This document shows positions 22,301-30,582 of a stretch of DNA of 64,000 nt, piece by piece. Under the pieces are notes generated by a model. That model was given only the letters and a program-made list of their open reading frames with translations. It was not told the DNA's origin and searched no databases. The stretch is from Sinotaia quadrata. Lineage: Eukaryota; Mollusca; Gastropoda; Architaenioglossa; Viviparidae. Each line of letters starts with the position of its first letter. Position 1 is the stretch's first letter. The position numbers were made by a program, and so were the translations under genes. The stretch spans positions 67,720,891-67,784,890 of the forward strand of contig CM054179.1 of NCBI GenBank assembly GCA_028829895.1, written 5' to 3'.

Positions 22301-25262
22301 AAGTTCACGGCCTGACCTTCCTGTCGTAATTTGTCAACAGTACTTTCCCCAGCAAATTTAGACTCTGTTTTGATTTCTGTCCACAACCATTCTAATTCTA
22401 GACTTTCTTTCCTTTCAATAAGCACTAGCCTCTCTTTCTTCAACTTTCTAATTTCGAACGTTAGGTCTCGCATTTCAGCCTCCCCTTCCCCTTTGAATCG
22501 GAAATCTTTATCACACAACTGTTTTGCTCGTGAGCTTATTGAAGATCTAATTTCTTCCCTGTGTTCTATTTCCTTTTCATTGAGTGCTAGCAAGATGAAA
22601 ATACGTAGCGGTTCACCTTTATATTCTAGTGATATGCCTACCTTCTGTTCGCGTTTTAGAATCTCCATGAGCTGTAAGCTCCCTATCCGTTCATCGATCC
22701 TTAGATCTATTAAAGTCGTAAGGTGATCATCTTCTATCTCTATCCGTTCCATTGCTAACGCGCCATCGAGTTTTATTCGTTCTAACTCTTTCACGTGTTC
22801 CTCTCTCCTGTCTAGTTCAGTTCTCACGAAGTTCGTCAACTCTTCTTCAGTTCGGTATCCGATCAAGGAACCTTCCTCTCTCAGATTCTCAATAATCTGT
22901 TCGAGGTCCATCTTATTTATTTAGCGCGTCTGGCTACAATAAATATCTCTCGTGATTGTGTATCTAACCGTAGGCGATAAAACTCCGCTTTTATCCCACA
23001 ATAACTTTTAGGCTACGACCTTACAAAAATTATTGAATTTATTCAGAACACCTTCCGAAATAAATTACGCGTTGGTTACACGTTCACCTGCTTGGTTACA
23101 ATCTGTTGTCTCCAAGGCTTTCGTAATGTCACGGCTCCAACCATACAACATTACACATTATACTTAGCACCCTAAATATAATAGTCCGAAGTCTGTTACT
23201 ACCGATAACTCTCCTAGCTGGCGGTATAACACGTCGACTTCTCACAATGAAGTATCCAGTAACACAATACTAAATAAATCATCAATAGCTAACATAATGC
23301 TTAACTACGCTTAAACATATATTAACTAACATGCACGCTACTCTGCAAAAGAATACATGCACATGTCACAACAAAAGCAAGATAAATATTTCAACAATCC
23401 TGAATCAATAGAATATTGGCAATTCTCAGATGTTCGTTTGTTTCTAGGTTTATGATACGCCCTATGTATAAAAAATGTTACAATTTAATACATATCAATC
23501 CCATGACGAGGCCACACTTGTTACGTTTCCAGTATTTATTTAAAGACCCTGCTTAGGAAATTATAGAACTTTAATTTACTATTTAAATTAATTCCCTTTC
23601 GTTTAACCTAAACAGACTGGTTGCTCAAATCATCATTCGACTAAATTAAAAATGCATCTTTGTAGTCTAGATCACAGATTTACGAAACTGATAATTTGCG
23701 TACATTAGCTAGATTGGAAAACGTTAAAAACTCTCTTAGATTCATATGCATTCATTACGTCATTCGTTTAGCTCAGACAGCCCCCATCCAATCCCATTTG
23801 GTCTATATGCATACAATTTACTACAAAAAGAGGTTCTTAACAAAATGAAATAGATTTAATAAGTTTAACAATTAACAGCAACGATTAATTACGACACGAC
23901 GTCTTAATTCTACACAGCGTTGTTCTCTCATTTACCGTCCTGGTTAAAAGTTCTAACGAGAATTTGCTTTTCTGTTGTTGCCAAATAGTCACTTGATTCT
24001 GGACCCTAGTAGATATACTTAACTACACTCTTGGTCGCATGTGGGGTTCAACTGGTTAGAACTGGTCCACATCCTTTGGCTCATCATCAGTACCGCATAG
24101 CATAACAGTCAATGTCCACTCAATTACTGCATCGCTAATGTACTTGCGACGATCGTTAACCGTAGTTAACACGATGTACTTTTACGTATGGGTCATGAAG
24201 ACGCCCGAGTCGGTGTACGACTCAAGAAGTACGAAGGTAGAGAGGAATAACATAAGAAGAACCCGGCTGAAACAAAGGATTTGGGCTCTGTAACTATTTG
24301 CGTCTATATTCGCAAAACCCAAGCACATGTTTCTTTGTTTAAGGTTCTGAATTTAGAATCTTTGACTATCGTGTCGTTTACAATTTAAATATGGTTATAT
24401 TTAAATATACATTGTGGTCCACGTGTGTGTTACATATAACGTTACACGAACGTATGAATTCTCAAATATTTACAGCATTAAAAATTAGAATTCACACAAA
24501 GGATTAATTCAAAATGAAGCATGAATGCTTTACAATTTTACACGAAAAATTATATGCAAGAACAATTTGAATTACAAAGAAGAATTCACCACGTGCACAG
24601 ACATACTGGCGGCACTAGGGAATTTACGATTTATATAAATTAAAGATAAGAAAAGGTTACAATAATTTATATACAATAACTTTTAGATTTGTCCCTTTAC
24701 ATCGAAACACGTGCTTTGGCTAAAATAGCGCTAAGCTGCACAAAATACATACATCAATTCAATTACAAAATACAATCAATAAATGCAATAGATACTGTAA
24801 GAAGTAGACGTGTTATTGTTACCTCTTAAAAGTAGATTTTACTGCTCTAGCGCGGGTTCATCTTCGACTCTCTTACGACTCTGGTATGGCGGCGGGACGG
24901 AGCTATGTTAAAGCTGCCTGGTGTGTCTGCCGGTCTGGAAGTGAGTGAGGGATTTTGGCGCGTATGATCGTATTTTAGGAAACTGCATTGAACGCATCAC
25001 GTGACCGCTCACGTGGTATGTTTGATCTCGAAGGTGCTGGACACTGGCCTAAAGTTATGCAACAATCTGACCTTGCTAGAAAGCTTCTCTCGATACTGAT
25101 GTATCACGGGTGAATTTCAACAAAGGTCCGTTCAAAAATTTAATTTTGAAACGAGCAATTGGGTCACGAGGCCATGACACAGAATTTGTCACACATCGTC
25201 ACAGACATGAGCAGGATTCAAACCATACCTTGTGGGACCGGTGAATGTTTGGCGTGGTCCAT
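2071..25262 (-). CDS. ATP13A2-like: ATP13A2-like P5B ATPase, copy B (first 9 exons; runs off left edge)
   Basis: Tandem paralogue of copy A, same strand, starting about 1.35 kb after the copy A stop. Exons 3-9 encode the N-terminal region of a P5B ATPase: a short polar start, a membrane-dipping or spanning hydrophobic stretch around LLRLLFYWLPHL, a small soluble domain, then [20 protein letters not shown] and [13 protein letters not shown], which align with copy A exons 7-9. Exons 8 and 9 have exactly the same lengths as in copy A (75 and 70 nt) and exon 7 differs by one codon. Exons 1 and 2 are inferred from splice consensus and compatible phases. Intron 1 holds a complete 7.7 kb LTR element. 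Exons for the rest of the protein lie left of position 1. Confidence 0.88.
2588..2662 (-). CDS. copy B exon 8
   Basis: 75 nt, same length as in copy A. Reads [17 protein letters not shown]. Its acceptor GATTACAG is the last of about 20 tandem copies of the same acceptor (minisatellite 2661-3506). Donor GTAGGT. Confidence 0.9.
2661..3506. repeat. minisatellite, 42-bp unit, about 20 copies, carrying the exon 8 acceptor
   Basis: Each unit contains, on the minus strand, CATTGCTTTGATTACAG-AG, the same acceptor used by copy B exon 8. Unit length is 14 codons and the frame leading into exon 8 is open through the array. Confidence 0.95.
3764..3849 (-). CDS. copy B exon 7
   Basis: 86 nt, phase 0 to 2. 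Reads [19 protein letters not shown], clearly paralogous to copy A exon 7. Acceptor TTTAACAG, donor GTAATA. Confidence 0.9.
4003..4316. repeat. minisatellite, ~59-bp unit, about 5 copies
   Basis: Units contain CCTTCAATCTGAGTAATAA and CATCCAAAAATG; in the intron between copy B exons 6 and 7. Confidence 0.9.
4425..4467 (-). CDS. copy B exon 6 (43-nt linker exon)
   Basis: Acceptor TCTCTTTCAG, donor GTAATC, phase 2 to 0. Reads RSDSFDLEEGFSDQ, an acidic linker. Placed by splice signals and phase between exons 5 and 7. Confidence 0.75.
4868..5110. repeat. minisatellite, ~24-bp unit, about 9 copies
   Basis: AGCCCTGTTCTAATAGCCTT with variants, decaying on both sides (to about 5,650). Confidence 0.85.
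5690..5980. repeat. short tandem repeats, two families
   Basis: GACA(C/T)TT(C/T)CATCTAGAA units to 5790; then a ~35-bp unit with CACCTTACAATCGAA, about 4 copies. Confidence 0.8.
6241..6305 (-). CDS. copy B exon 5
   Basis: 65 nt, phase 0 to 2, acceptor TCGACAG, donor GTATGG. Reads DQFNQYFVATVKRG, matching the short beta-rich N-terminal domain of P5B ATPases (human SSWQLFTVQVQ). Confidence 0.82.
6590..7130. repeat. degenerate tandem repeat in copy B intron 4
   Basis: Diverged units around GCAGATTGTTATAGTATAGAA and CAATCATTAGAAC. No exon seen. Confidence 0.7.
7229..7347. repeat. (CA)n microsatellite
   Basis: About 45 CA units, then CAAA and more CA. His/Val-Cys frames over it are spurious. 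Confidence 0.98.
8095..8262 (-). CDS. copy B exon 4: N-terminal hydrophobic domain
   Basis: 168 nt, phase 0 to 0, acceptor TAACAG, donor GTACGA. Encodes GYKECAWRDIL followed by the hydrophobic run TVGLLRLLFYWLPHL. This matches the P5B-specific N-terminal membrane segment (GY...W...LLLFRW in ATP13A2). Confidence 0.9.
8530..8621 (-). CDS. copy B exon 3
   Basis: Reads SSPSLVMGQKGAPSL and ends DDQM before a GTGAGT donor. The acceptor is TTTCTATAG at 8622-8623. An internal ATG at 8601 could be the start if exons 1 and 2 are not used; the frame is open to the acceptor either way. Human ATP13A2 also has a polar S/P/G-rich segment here. Confidence 0.75.
8740..9060. repeat. degenerate tandem repeat around TATTCAATATCAGTACTGAA
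   Basis: Units of about 25-45 bp with TACAATAT.AG.ACT; just upstream of copy B exon 3. Confidence 0.7.
9080..10150. other. intronic stretch with decayed dispersed repeat, no gene
   Basis: A 115-codon minus-strand frame at 9194-9541 has no recognisable domain. 9740-9900 aligns loosely with 39060-39240 (shared spacing of TTGAGAATG and TTTTGCAG). Confidence 0.45.
10155..10512. repeat. minisatellite, 43-bp unit, about 8 copies
   Basis: Unit: GATAGTGCATGCAAAGTTCA then GGACAATTCTCCCAGGTGTT, near-identical copies. Confidence 0.93.
11090..11480. repeat. tandem repeat CAACAAACAGTGTGTAT and derivatives
   Basis: 17-bp units near 11,140-11,260, then decayed CAGC(T/A)AACAATGCC units. Confidence 0.8.
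11480..12520. other. no gene or clear repeat seen
   Basis: AT-rich intronic DNA of copy B; short frames only, none with a domain. Confidence 0.5.
12526..12970. repeat. minisatellite, ~46-bp unit, about 9 copies
   Basis: Unit contains GGATTGGTTGACTTTCATCT and TATTGTCAGTCACAAGTC. Confidence 0.92.
13505..13663. repeat. minisatellite, 26-bp unit, 6 copies
   Basis: CAGTCACGAAATGGTCTAAA plus CACCAA, essentially identical copies. Confidence 0.95.
13752..13790 (-). CDS. copy B exon 2 (39-nt microexon, candidate)
   Basis: Acceptor TTAATTCAG and donor G-GTAGGC bracket 39 nt reading DNFWADWWLGYN, phase 1 at both ends. It joins exon 1 to exon 3 without a stop. The codon content looks like protein but I do not recognise it from other P5B ATPases. 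Confidence 0.45.
14372..14770. repeat. minisatellite, ~62-bp unit, about 6 copies
   Basis: Unit contains AACATTAAGAGCTCTTAACA (with a palindromic AAGAGCTCTT) and GTAGACGTATGGTACTCTTT. Confidence 0.92.
15030..15400. repeat. degenerate tandem repeat, ~45-60-bp unit
   Basis: Units with GTAACAGGTATTAATAAAGT and GATGAGTCA. Confidence 0.8.
15400..17280. other. no gene seen; AT-rich intronic DNA
   Basis: Contains a tRNA B-box-like GGGTTCGAACTCACGACC at about 16910-16927, possibly a SINE remnant; no tRNA fold could be drawn around it. Confidence 0.4.
17284..17500. repeat. minisatellite, ~62-bp unit, about 3.5 copies
   Basis: Unit contains GACAAGGAGTCTACACACCT and AGAGCTGTAG. Ends just before the LTR element. 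Confidence 0.9.
17525..17529. other. target-site duplication GACAT (left)
   Basis: GACAT directly before the element; the same five bases follow it at 25204-25208. Confidence 0.93.
17530..19214 (-). repeat. 3' LTR of the minus-strand element
   Basis: 1685 bp, same length as the partner LTR, and no difference was seen in the stretches compared. AATAAA lies close to its end. Confidence 0.95.
19215..19260 (-). other. polypurine tract and adjacent conserved hairpin
   Basis: On the minus strand AAAAGCAAGGGGG abuts the 3' LTR, preceded by a stem-loop at 19228-19260 (arms of about 14 nt, GAGGC...ATCTT). The plus-strand element has the same arrangement. Confidence 0.75.
19903..22911 (-). CDS. 1002-aa ORF of the non-autonomous LTR element, unknown function
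   Basis: Intact ORF filling most of the internal region. The first ~35 residues (MDLEQIIENL...IGYRTEEELT) resemble the start of the gag-pol ORF at 58,556 (MDRKQVIEDL...IGYQGDELT). Residues about 30-190 are Glu/Lys/Leu-rich and probably coiled coil. The rest is acidic and Ser/Thr-rich with loose internal repeats (for example DKIETDSIGCVPL and EKIEMGSISCVLL). No zinc knuckle, DTG, HHCC, RT or RNase H motif was found, nor an obvious signal peptide or membrane helix. Such a long frame without a stop in an element lacking pol suggests the product is used, perhaps as an accessory or gag-like protein. A random open frame is unlikely at this length. I do not recognise the family. Confidence 0.85.
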   Translation of the reverse strand: MDLEQIIENLREEGSLIGYRTEEELTNFVRTELDRREEHVKELERIKLDGALAMERIEIEDDHLTTLIDLRIDERIGSLQLMEILKREQKVGISLEYKGEPLRIFILLALNEKEIEHREEIRSSISSRAKQLCDKDFRFKGEGEAEMRDLTFEIRKLKKERLVLIERKESLELEWLWTEIKTESKFAGESTVDKLRQEGQAVNFDLPRSNAASVETDTQKLVALPNTADELDSLIENKNKCFDETITVQHANQFTETVSAPKLDLETETRKDTVVKDLITRVEFGQTHTPPCTCDTLVDGLNAHDKIETDSIGCVPLRCDETSSNTVTDFSDRTSMHEKIEMGSISCVLLKGSDTSTESTDLTVSLRGSHENVLAMKTDIGRSRSPVIDVSHDVILEHKIIALCEVSSANTLTARETEVFDPDDSIGSITDGDNVPMINSFTSDDMTVVRAETEFFSKRDMEEDIVENCTGTNSSISNIGILETVNDNACVLTCMHAVVGDMAELSADKSLNGISDVDRSHGTGTTFIDSPVEIKECREYVPKTETSGSKEEGVSLTDMFLDSLMISTECNPWLIKDTVQMSDRTRLIDNENRSDGLITRVGGTSGLLLTSDAENYDRGNSGSVAYNTQRVDMVMLFSVIETGNIHCQLVTETDRISIIDSDDLMRRHIELTKSVETDYVSSINGMVQGRQSVTLGEFKTEPLFIQPQESDLLASESDHTVTRKYSSGELDNSRVTKETQTYVVKERDKLTDITVEHLVVNGLKQKTTSGTRYFTSVYDKIRRTEPPDLGEKLMLQFRYFRETGSRNRAHLRTYDVRLDAKWTHSRSDAIPTKDVECMRTRDVQCVHNDVTTDARNTKRANFHLREFSDKAKSDRFKILISQSQCHSDTDRIRNVSRSLKLLDRVETSHTETDTTRNILNLTSTLGSFERDKTLQGRTYRTRNEKSKLDMQYIAPHSDVLTNRVRKKEYSCHAVDMLTHMDDDVYWDWDRTTKIVLGRIVQQ
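23497..23514 (-). other. candidate primer-binding site
   Basis: Starts TGG a few bases after the 5' LTR; its complement ends in CCA and contains AATCCC, as in a tRNA T-arm. The tRNA was not identified. Confidence 0.5.
23519..25203 (-). repeat. 5' LTR of the minus-strand element
   Basis: 1685 bp, starts TGTGACGATG on the minus strand and ends AACGTAACA. An ATCACGTGAC box at 24996-25005 is shared with the LTR at 56.6 kb. Confidence 0.95.
25204..25208. other. target-site duplication GACAT (right)
   Basis: Matches 17525-17529. A 5-bp duplication is usual for Ty3/gypsy integrases. Confidence 0.93.
25229..25262 (-). CDS. copy B exon 1 (candidate start exon)
   Basis: In the GC-rich island an ATG at 25262-25260 opens the peptide MDHAKHSPVPQ and runs to a good donor (CAAG, then GTATGG) in phase 1. 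That phase fits exon 2. The frame stays open upstream to about 25,544, so an earlier start is possible. Inferred from phase and position, not from homology. Confidence 0.45.
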
Positions 25263-25545
25263 TTGTGACAGCCAGCACTCCGACTGTCCTCGGCAAACTC
25301 CGGGCGTGCTGTGCGACACAATTGCTTTTCGAGGTCGGACTACAATCACTACATCAAGCCGGGCCTTTGGCGCATCCAGTAGTTGGCAGCGCCGTAAGAA
25401 CGCTGTGTTTACGACGAAGACTCCTCCCCATTCCAGGAGGCTGCAACTCATTTTCTCGCGGTGCGACAGTCTGCCGCCGAATCGCAGAAGGTATGAAATA
25501 AACTTTAAATTAGGTTTGGTCACCATAGTAGTTAGGTAAGGCATT
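25229..25545. promoter_or_regulatory. GC-rich island, probable promoter and 5' UTR of copy B
   Basis: A CpG-containing stretch that stands out from AT-rich flanks. It lies between the copy A polyadenylation signal and the copy B coding exons and contains the candidate exon 1. Open frames on both strands here are probably a by-product of GC content. Confidence 0.45.
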
Positions 25546-26472
25546 CAAAACTTTGATTTACTGATATTTTTTTGTTTGTGATGTTTGTGAATTGACAATA
25601 TTTTGTACTATAATTTATAGTCATTTTACTATGTAGTCCTAGACACTGTTATTTCACTTAATGTTATCATTATTGAAGGGTACGGGTGTGATTCAGTTCT
25701 TGTTATTCAATTTCTTATTTACTAGCAAGTTCTGTGTAAATGGTTTAATATTAAAATTTGTCCCTGGGGACGAATGTTTTAGTCATACTGATGTTAGTAT
25801 TAATTAAAAATTATCTACATTTCCAGTGTGAAGGTGAAGTTATTATAAATTTTAATAAACATACATATTTTTGTAACTTTCTACCCGCATTCTTTTTGTG
25901 TGTGCGTGTGCGTGAATGTATGTGTGCGCATGCAAGTATGTTAGGTGCGGTAGGTTCATTTAAGCTGTCACGCACCTCCATTATCTGTCACGCAGATATC
26001 CACGCACCCTGACTTGTGACATCAATATAAAAACCTCAATGACAACAATCAGTAGGAGTCAATATATAATTGAACCAACAAACTCTGAATACAATTATTA
26101 TTAAAATTTTTAACACACGACGAAGGCGACCAATCCATACCCTGCATAAAATTAAAGTCGAGAACGGCAGTTTGAACGAGTCATTATTTTTAAAAGTCAA
26201 CTGACTAAATATATAAACCACGTATACATATTTACAAAATAAAAAAAATAATTAAAAATGACATACATCACAGTATTGTATTTAGTAGAAAACTATTTAT
26301 AGAACAGGTCGATTCAGGTATAACAAGAAATTTTGGCAAAATCTCATTCCACAGTGATCAGATTTTACAATCCTTTGAATGCCACGAAAACTGCATTATT
26401 CCTGGTATAATCCAGTCAGCCCGTTTCACTCCCAGAAAACATTATTCTTTGTGCCCCCCATCCCCCCGAGGT
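25545..26472. other. intergenic spacer between copy A and copy B
   Basis: AT-rich, no exon or strong repeat recognised; a short GT/GC run near 25,898-25,950. Probable upstream region of copy B. Confidence 0.5.
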
Positions 26473-26478
26473 TTTATT
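26473..26478 (-). terminator. candidate polyadenylation signal of copy A
   Basis: AATAAA on the minus strand about 130 nt after the copy A stop codon. Confidence 0.5.
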
Positions 26479-26609
26479 TCTTTGTAAGACACAGGTATGA
26501 TACAATCCAAGGTCGGATCACCAGGGAATCACATTTGCTTGTAGAACCCTAAGTGACGAGTGATTTGTTTCAGGTACATAAGATCATTGTATATTTGAAA
26601 CGATCAATA

Positions 26610-26759
26610 TCACATCCGTGTGCTTATATCTGCTGTTGTTTCATTGATGGATGGCGTGCCAGACTTTGAAGGATAGCAAGCATGTGTTGTCGAATTAATC
26701 TCCCCTCCTTTGCCGGGCAGTTCCTGTTCAGACCCCTCCAAGAGATGTTCAAGCTTGAC
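26610..26759 (-). CDS. copy A exon 33: last exon and stop
   Basis: 150 nt including TGA at 26612-26610. Reads [18 protein letters not shown] and ends DISTRM. Tail sequence is not conserved, so this rests on splice signal, phase and the open frame. Confidence 0.7.
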   Translation of the reverse strand, partial: VKLEHLLEGSEQELPGKGGEINSTTHACYPSKSGTPSINETTADISTRM

Positions 26760-27934
26760 CTGACCACAACGAGACAAGAAGTGTATCGTCACAAGACAGT
26801 TTTCTAGCAGGTAAATTAATTTACTCCATCATGAATTGTGTCAAAAGCAGTTAAATTACTTCAACATAAACCGTGTCAACAGCATGCTAATTACTTCATC
26901 CTAAATATGCATATAAATTATTTAATCATAAATCGTGTGAAAAGCAGGTAGTTTAATTCATCGTCTGTCGTCTGAACATCAGGTAAATTAAATCGCCATC
27001 TATCGTGTGAAAAGATTGTAAATTAATTCACCACAGATCGTGTGAACAGAAGAAAGTTATTTCACCATCTATCTGTGAATTGCAGTCGAGTGGTACAAAG
27101 ATAATGCTAGCTTCTAAATATAAAGCCTAGAGATGAGTTACAATTATCTGCCTGTAAAGTGAGGACAAGATTAAATGTTTCCAGCTATCGACTACCATAC
27201 TTCAGGAAAAGGTGTGCATGTCAAAGCACATAACACTTATCCAATTATTTTCTTTCTTATATCTTTTAAAAATAACGTTGGTGAAGGCGTTGTTTAAGCT
27301 TAAAACAAAATCCCTGTTATCTTCAAGTTAATTGAATCGGAAACAATTTAATAATTTTCATTTCAAATTACTAGACCTACACTTAAAATCATAACTATAA
27401 AGTTAAAAAAAATATCCATGTTACTGAAACTGAAGAAATATAATAGGCCTATGTTTCCTCAAGTTATATCAGTTTCAAGCAACGTAATTGTCCGTTTAAT
27501 CCTTTAAGTTAGCGTAATGACTTACCGCGTTGGACTGATCAGAAGGTTCCTGGTGGACACCCTCAAGCCGTTGGAAGATGGCGGCCAAATCAACGGACTT
27601 TCTACAAACGGGTGGCCAGTTGGGGTCATTCTGAAGTTCGGATTCAATAGCCACATACTTCTGCTGCTCCGATGTGCAGTGACGACCGACCAGCGACCCA
27701 CACTTGGCATGCAAGTGTACATTATCCATAATAAACATCTGTATTAAGTATACAAGCATGCAGGCGTATGTTATCCATAATAAACATCTGTAATTAGTGT
27801 GCAAATATGCATGCACAGACATACGCACGTACGCACACAATGAGTTCGGCTCTTATGATATTCGCAATAAACTTTTGTTTTAACTATACTTGCACACATA
27901 AACAATTATATTCAGTATAAAGGCATGTGCACAC

Positions 27935-28002
<68 letters not shown>

Positions 28003-28072
28003 GATGCGTACGAAGTTACACTATTCGTTATAAGCATCTTTTCTTGCAATATAAAAACGAGTACACTCACAC

Positions 28073-28114
<42 letters not shown>

Positions 28115-30548
28115 AGAATAACATCCCGCGTGCACGCAAACATTATTTTATTATAAGGGTAATGATCTTAATAGATCGCATTATTTTATTATAAGGGTAA
28201 TGATCTTAATAGATCGTATTATGTGCAGAAGAATGAAATACGTATATAAGTTCATATGATGTGTTTTCAGCATCTGTGAAGAAGAATGAATCACTCCCAA
28301 CAGTATACACATGATCAATTCTGAGCATTTGTGAATAGAATGCATTACATACTGCAGGACTATATATATAATCTACAGTCAATAGAAGCACAGAGTAAGA
28401 ATACAGGCATAAACCATGCAAGTATCCAGCATAATTATGTAACAAGAGTTATATTAGAGACAATATGAAGCAATGTTTTGCAATCGACTTTAAAATAGTT
28501 GCAGTATCTAAATGGTAATGACTCGAAATGAAAGAAGAGAAAAATAAATGAAAAGAACCTCTCCAATGTCTTTACCCTCATGGTATCCAAACCTTTACAT
28601 GGTCCTTCTCTCTACAATTTTTTTTACCTGTACAATGTTTTAATTATTTTACCTTGACAGTATTTAACCACTAAATGTCTTTATCTTAACAATGCTTTTA
28701 CCTGTAGGAAACTACTTATAGTTTTATAGATCTAACTTCTACAACATCTTTACCTTAACAATAACTTAATTTTCAAGACCTCAATGTCTTACTTTATAAT
28801 ATGATTACTAGCATAATATTCCTATTTCTGCAATAACTTTACAACTATGTTTATTTTATAATGTTCGTATCTCTTCTATACCCAAGTCATATATTTAGTG
28901 TACTATTACAATGTCTGTATCTCTAGTATACTTTGTTACACATTTATTGTATCCTTACAAAGTCGTTATCTCTACAATACTTTGTTACATATTTATTGTA
29001 TCCTTACAATAGCGTTATCTCTAGTATACTTTGTTACATATTTATTGCATCCTTACACAGTTGTTATCTCTACAATACCATTAGTTGCTACAAAAGCCTG
29101 ACCTCTAACATGATGGACACCAGGGCGTTGATAAATGCCAGTCCCAAAAAGAGAGCCTTGAATTTCATGGAAGGGAACTGTTCCAACTGCAACAAAGCAA
29201 TACTGTTTTAGTAAATCTTGCCTAAGTTCATGATACAATGTACGTGTGTATGTATGTGCGCGCGTAAGTATATGAGCGTGTGTATGAAGTTTGTATGTTT
29301 GTGTGTATTTGTATGAGTTTATGTTGGTGTGTTTGCATGTATTCTTGCTTTGGTATGCATGCTTTTATGAAATCTGCTAACATATTTTTCTCACACGAAA
29401 ATGTGACTTTTTAAAATGTACTGAATACATACATTATACAGCGATCTCTAAACAGTTATGTACGTAACATATTTTTGTCACACGAAAAGGTGACTTAAAA
29501 CGTACTGAATACATACATTATACAGCGATCTCTAAACAGTTACGTACGGAACGTGTGTTAAAGTATAACTCACATTATGATGCCGCGTGTGTGACGTACC
29601 ACAAACAGTTCTTGTCTCGTGTTTCAGAATTTGTTATCTAATGTTAACTATCACGTGTGCGATATACAGTTCCACAAGCAGATTTGCTACTAACAGTACA
29701 CATACCACAAACTGACTTGCATACATACTGCAAGAGCAGATTTGCTACTAACCTACACATACCATAAACTGACTTGCATACATACTACAAGAGCAGATTT
29801 GCTATTAACCCTACACATGCTACAAACTGACTTGCTATTAAATGCATACATACTACAAGAGCAGATTTGCTATTAACTGTACACATACCACAAGCAGTTT
29901 TGCTATTAACTGTACAAACAAGCAGATTTGCTATTAACTGTTCACACGCCGCAAGCACTTTTGCTATTAACTGTACAAATACCACAAGCAGATTTGCTAA
30001 CTGTACACATACCACAAGCAGCTTTGCTACTGGTTCCGTAGGATACATTATGATCCAGATGGTGACGCCAGTGCACACGACTAGGTTGATCATGAACAGC
30101 CCTATATTGTATTATAGATCAAGTTTTTTTGACATTAAATTACTTCGAACTAAACAAATGTTAACTTAATGAATTCATTTCCACTAATAACGTCGGTAAT
30201 ATAGGCAATTAGTTTTACTATTTTCTCTAATTATATGACTTATAATACTAATTTTATGTAAAATAAATAATTTTAAAGTTATTAATAAAATTAAAAATTA
30301 AAGCTTTCGAAATAACACAGCATCATGAGCATTTAAGTGGGAGAGAGAGCGGGTGTGAGTTGAACTGATTATTGTATTAGCTTAGGTTATCATCCTTAAG
30401 AATGGTGGTAAACACAATTGATTGTAAATATTAACAACACACTAATAAAGTATAACTGTTTACAAACATAACACTCAGCTAAAATCAGCCAATAACTGAA
30501 TGAAAAAAAAATAACTTGTGAAACATTGATTGATTGATTGATTGATTG

Positions 30549-30582
<34 letters not shown>

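Larger units (their letters stand above)
17530..25203 (-). mobile_element. non-autonomous Gmr1-related LTR retrotransposon, complete
   Basis: 7674 bp: LTR 1685 bp, internal 4304 bp, LTR 1685 bp, bounded by TG...CA and a 5-bp target duplication GACAT. In minus orientation: leader with primer site, one 1002-codon ORF, 3' UTR, hairpin, polypurine tract. No protease, integrase or RT is present. The leader (after the LTR), gag start, PPT region and LTR ends match the plus-strand element at 56 kb, which could supply enzymes in trans. It lies in intron 1 of ATPase copy B, in the same orientation as the gene, 20 nt after the donor. Confidence 0.95.

Noticed and set aside
20254..22726. Plus-strand frames of 68-186 codons inside the LTR element
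   Set aside because: Antisense shadows of the 1002-codon ORF.
19903..22911. The 1002-codon ORF as a host gene or an envelope gene
   Set aside because: It sits wholly between the LTRs, starts with a gag-like sequence and shows no signal peptide or membrane anchor. Function stays unknown.
25218..25544. A 108-codon protein on the minus strand of the GC-rich island
   Set aside because: All three overlapping frames are open because of base composition; only the short exon ending at a good donor in phase is kept, as a candidate.
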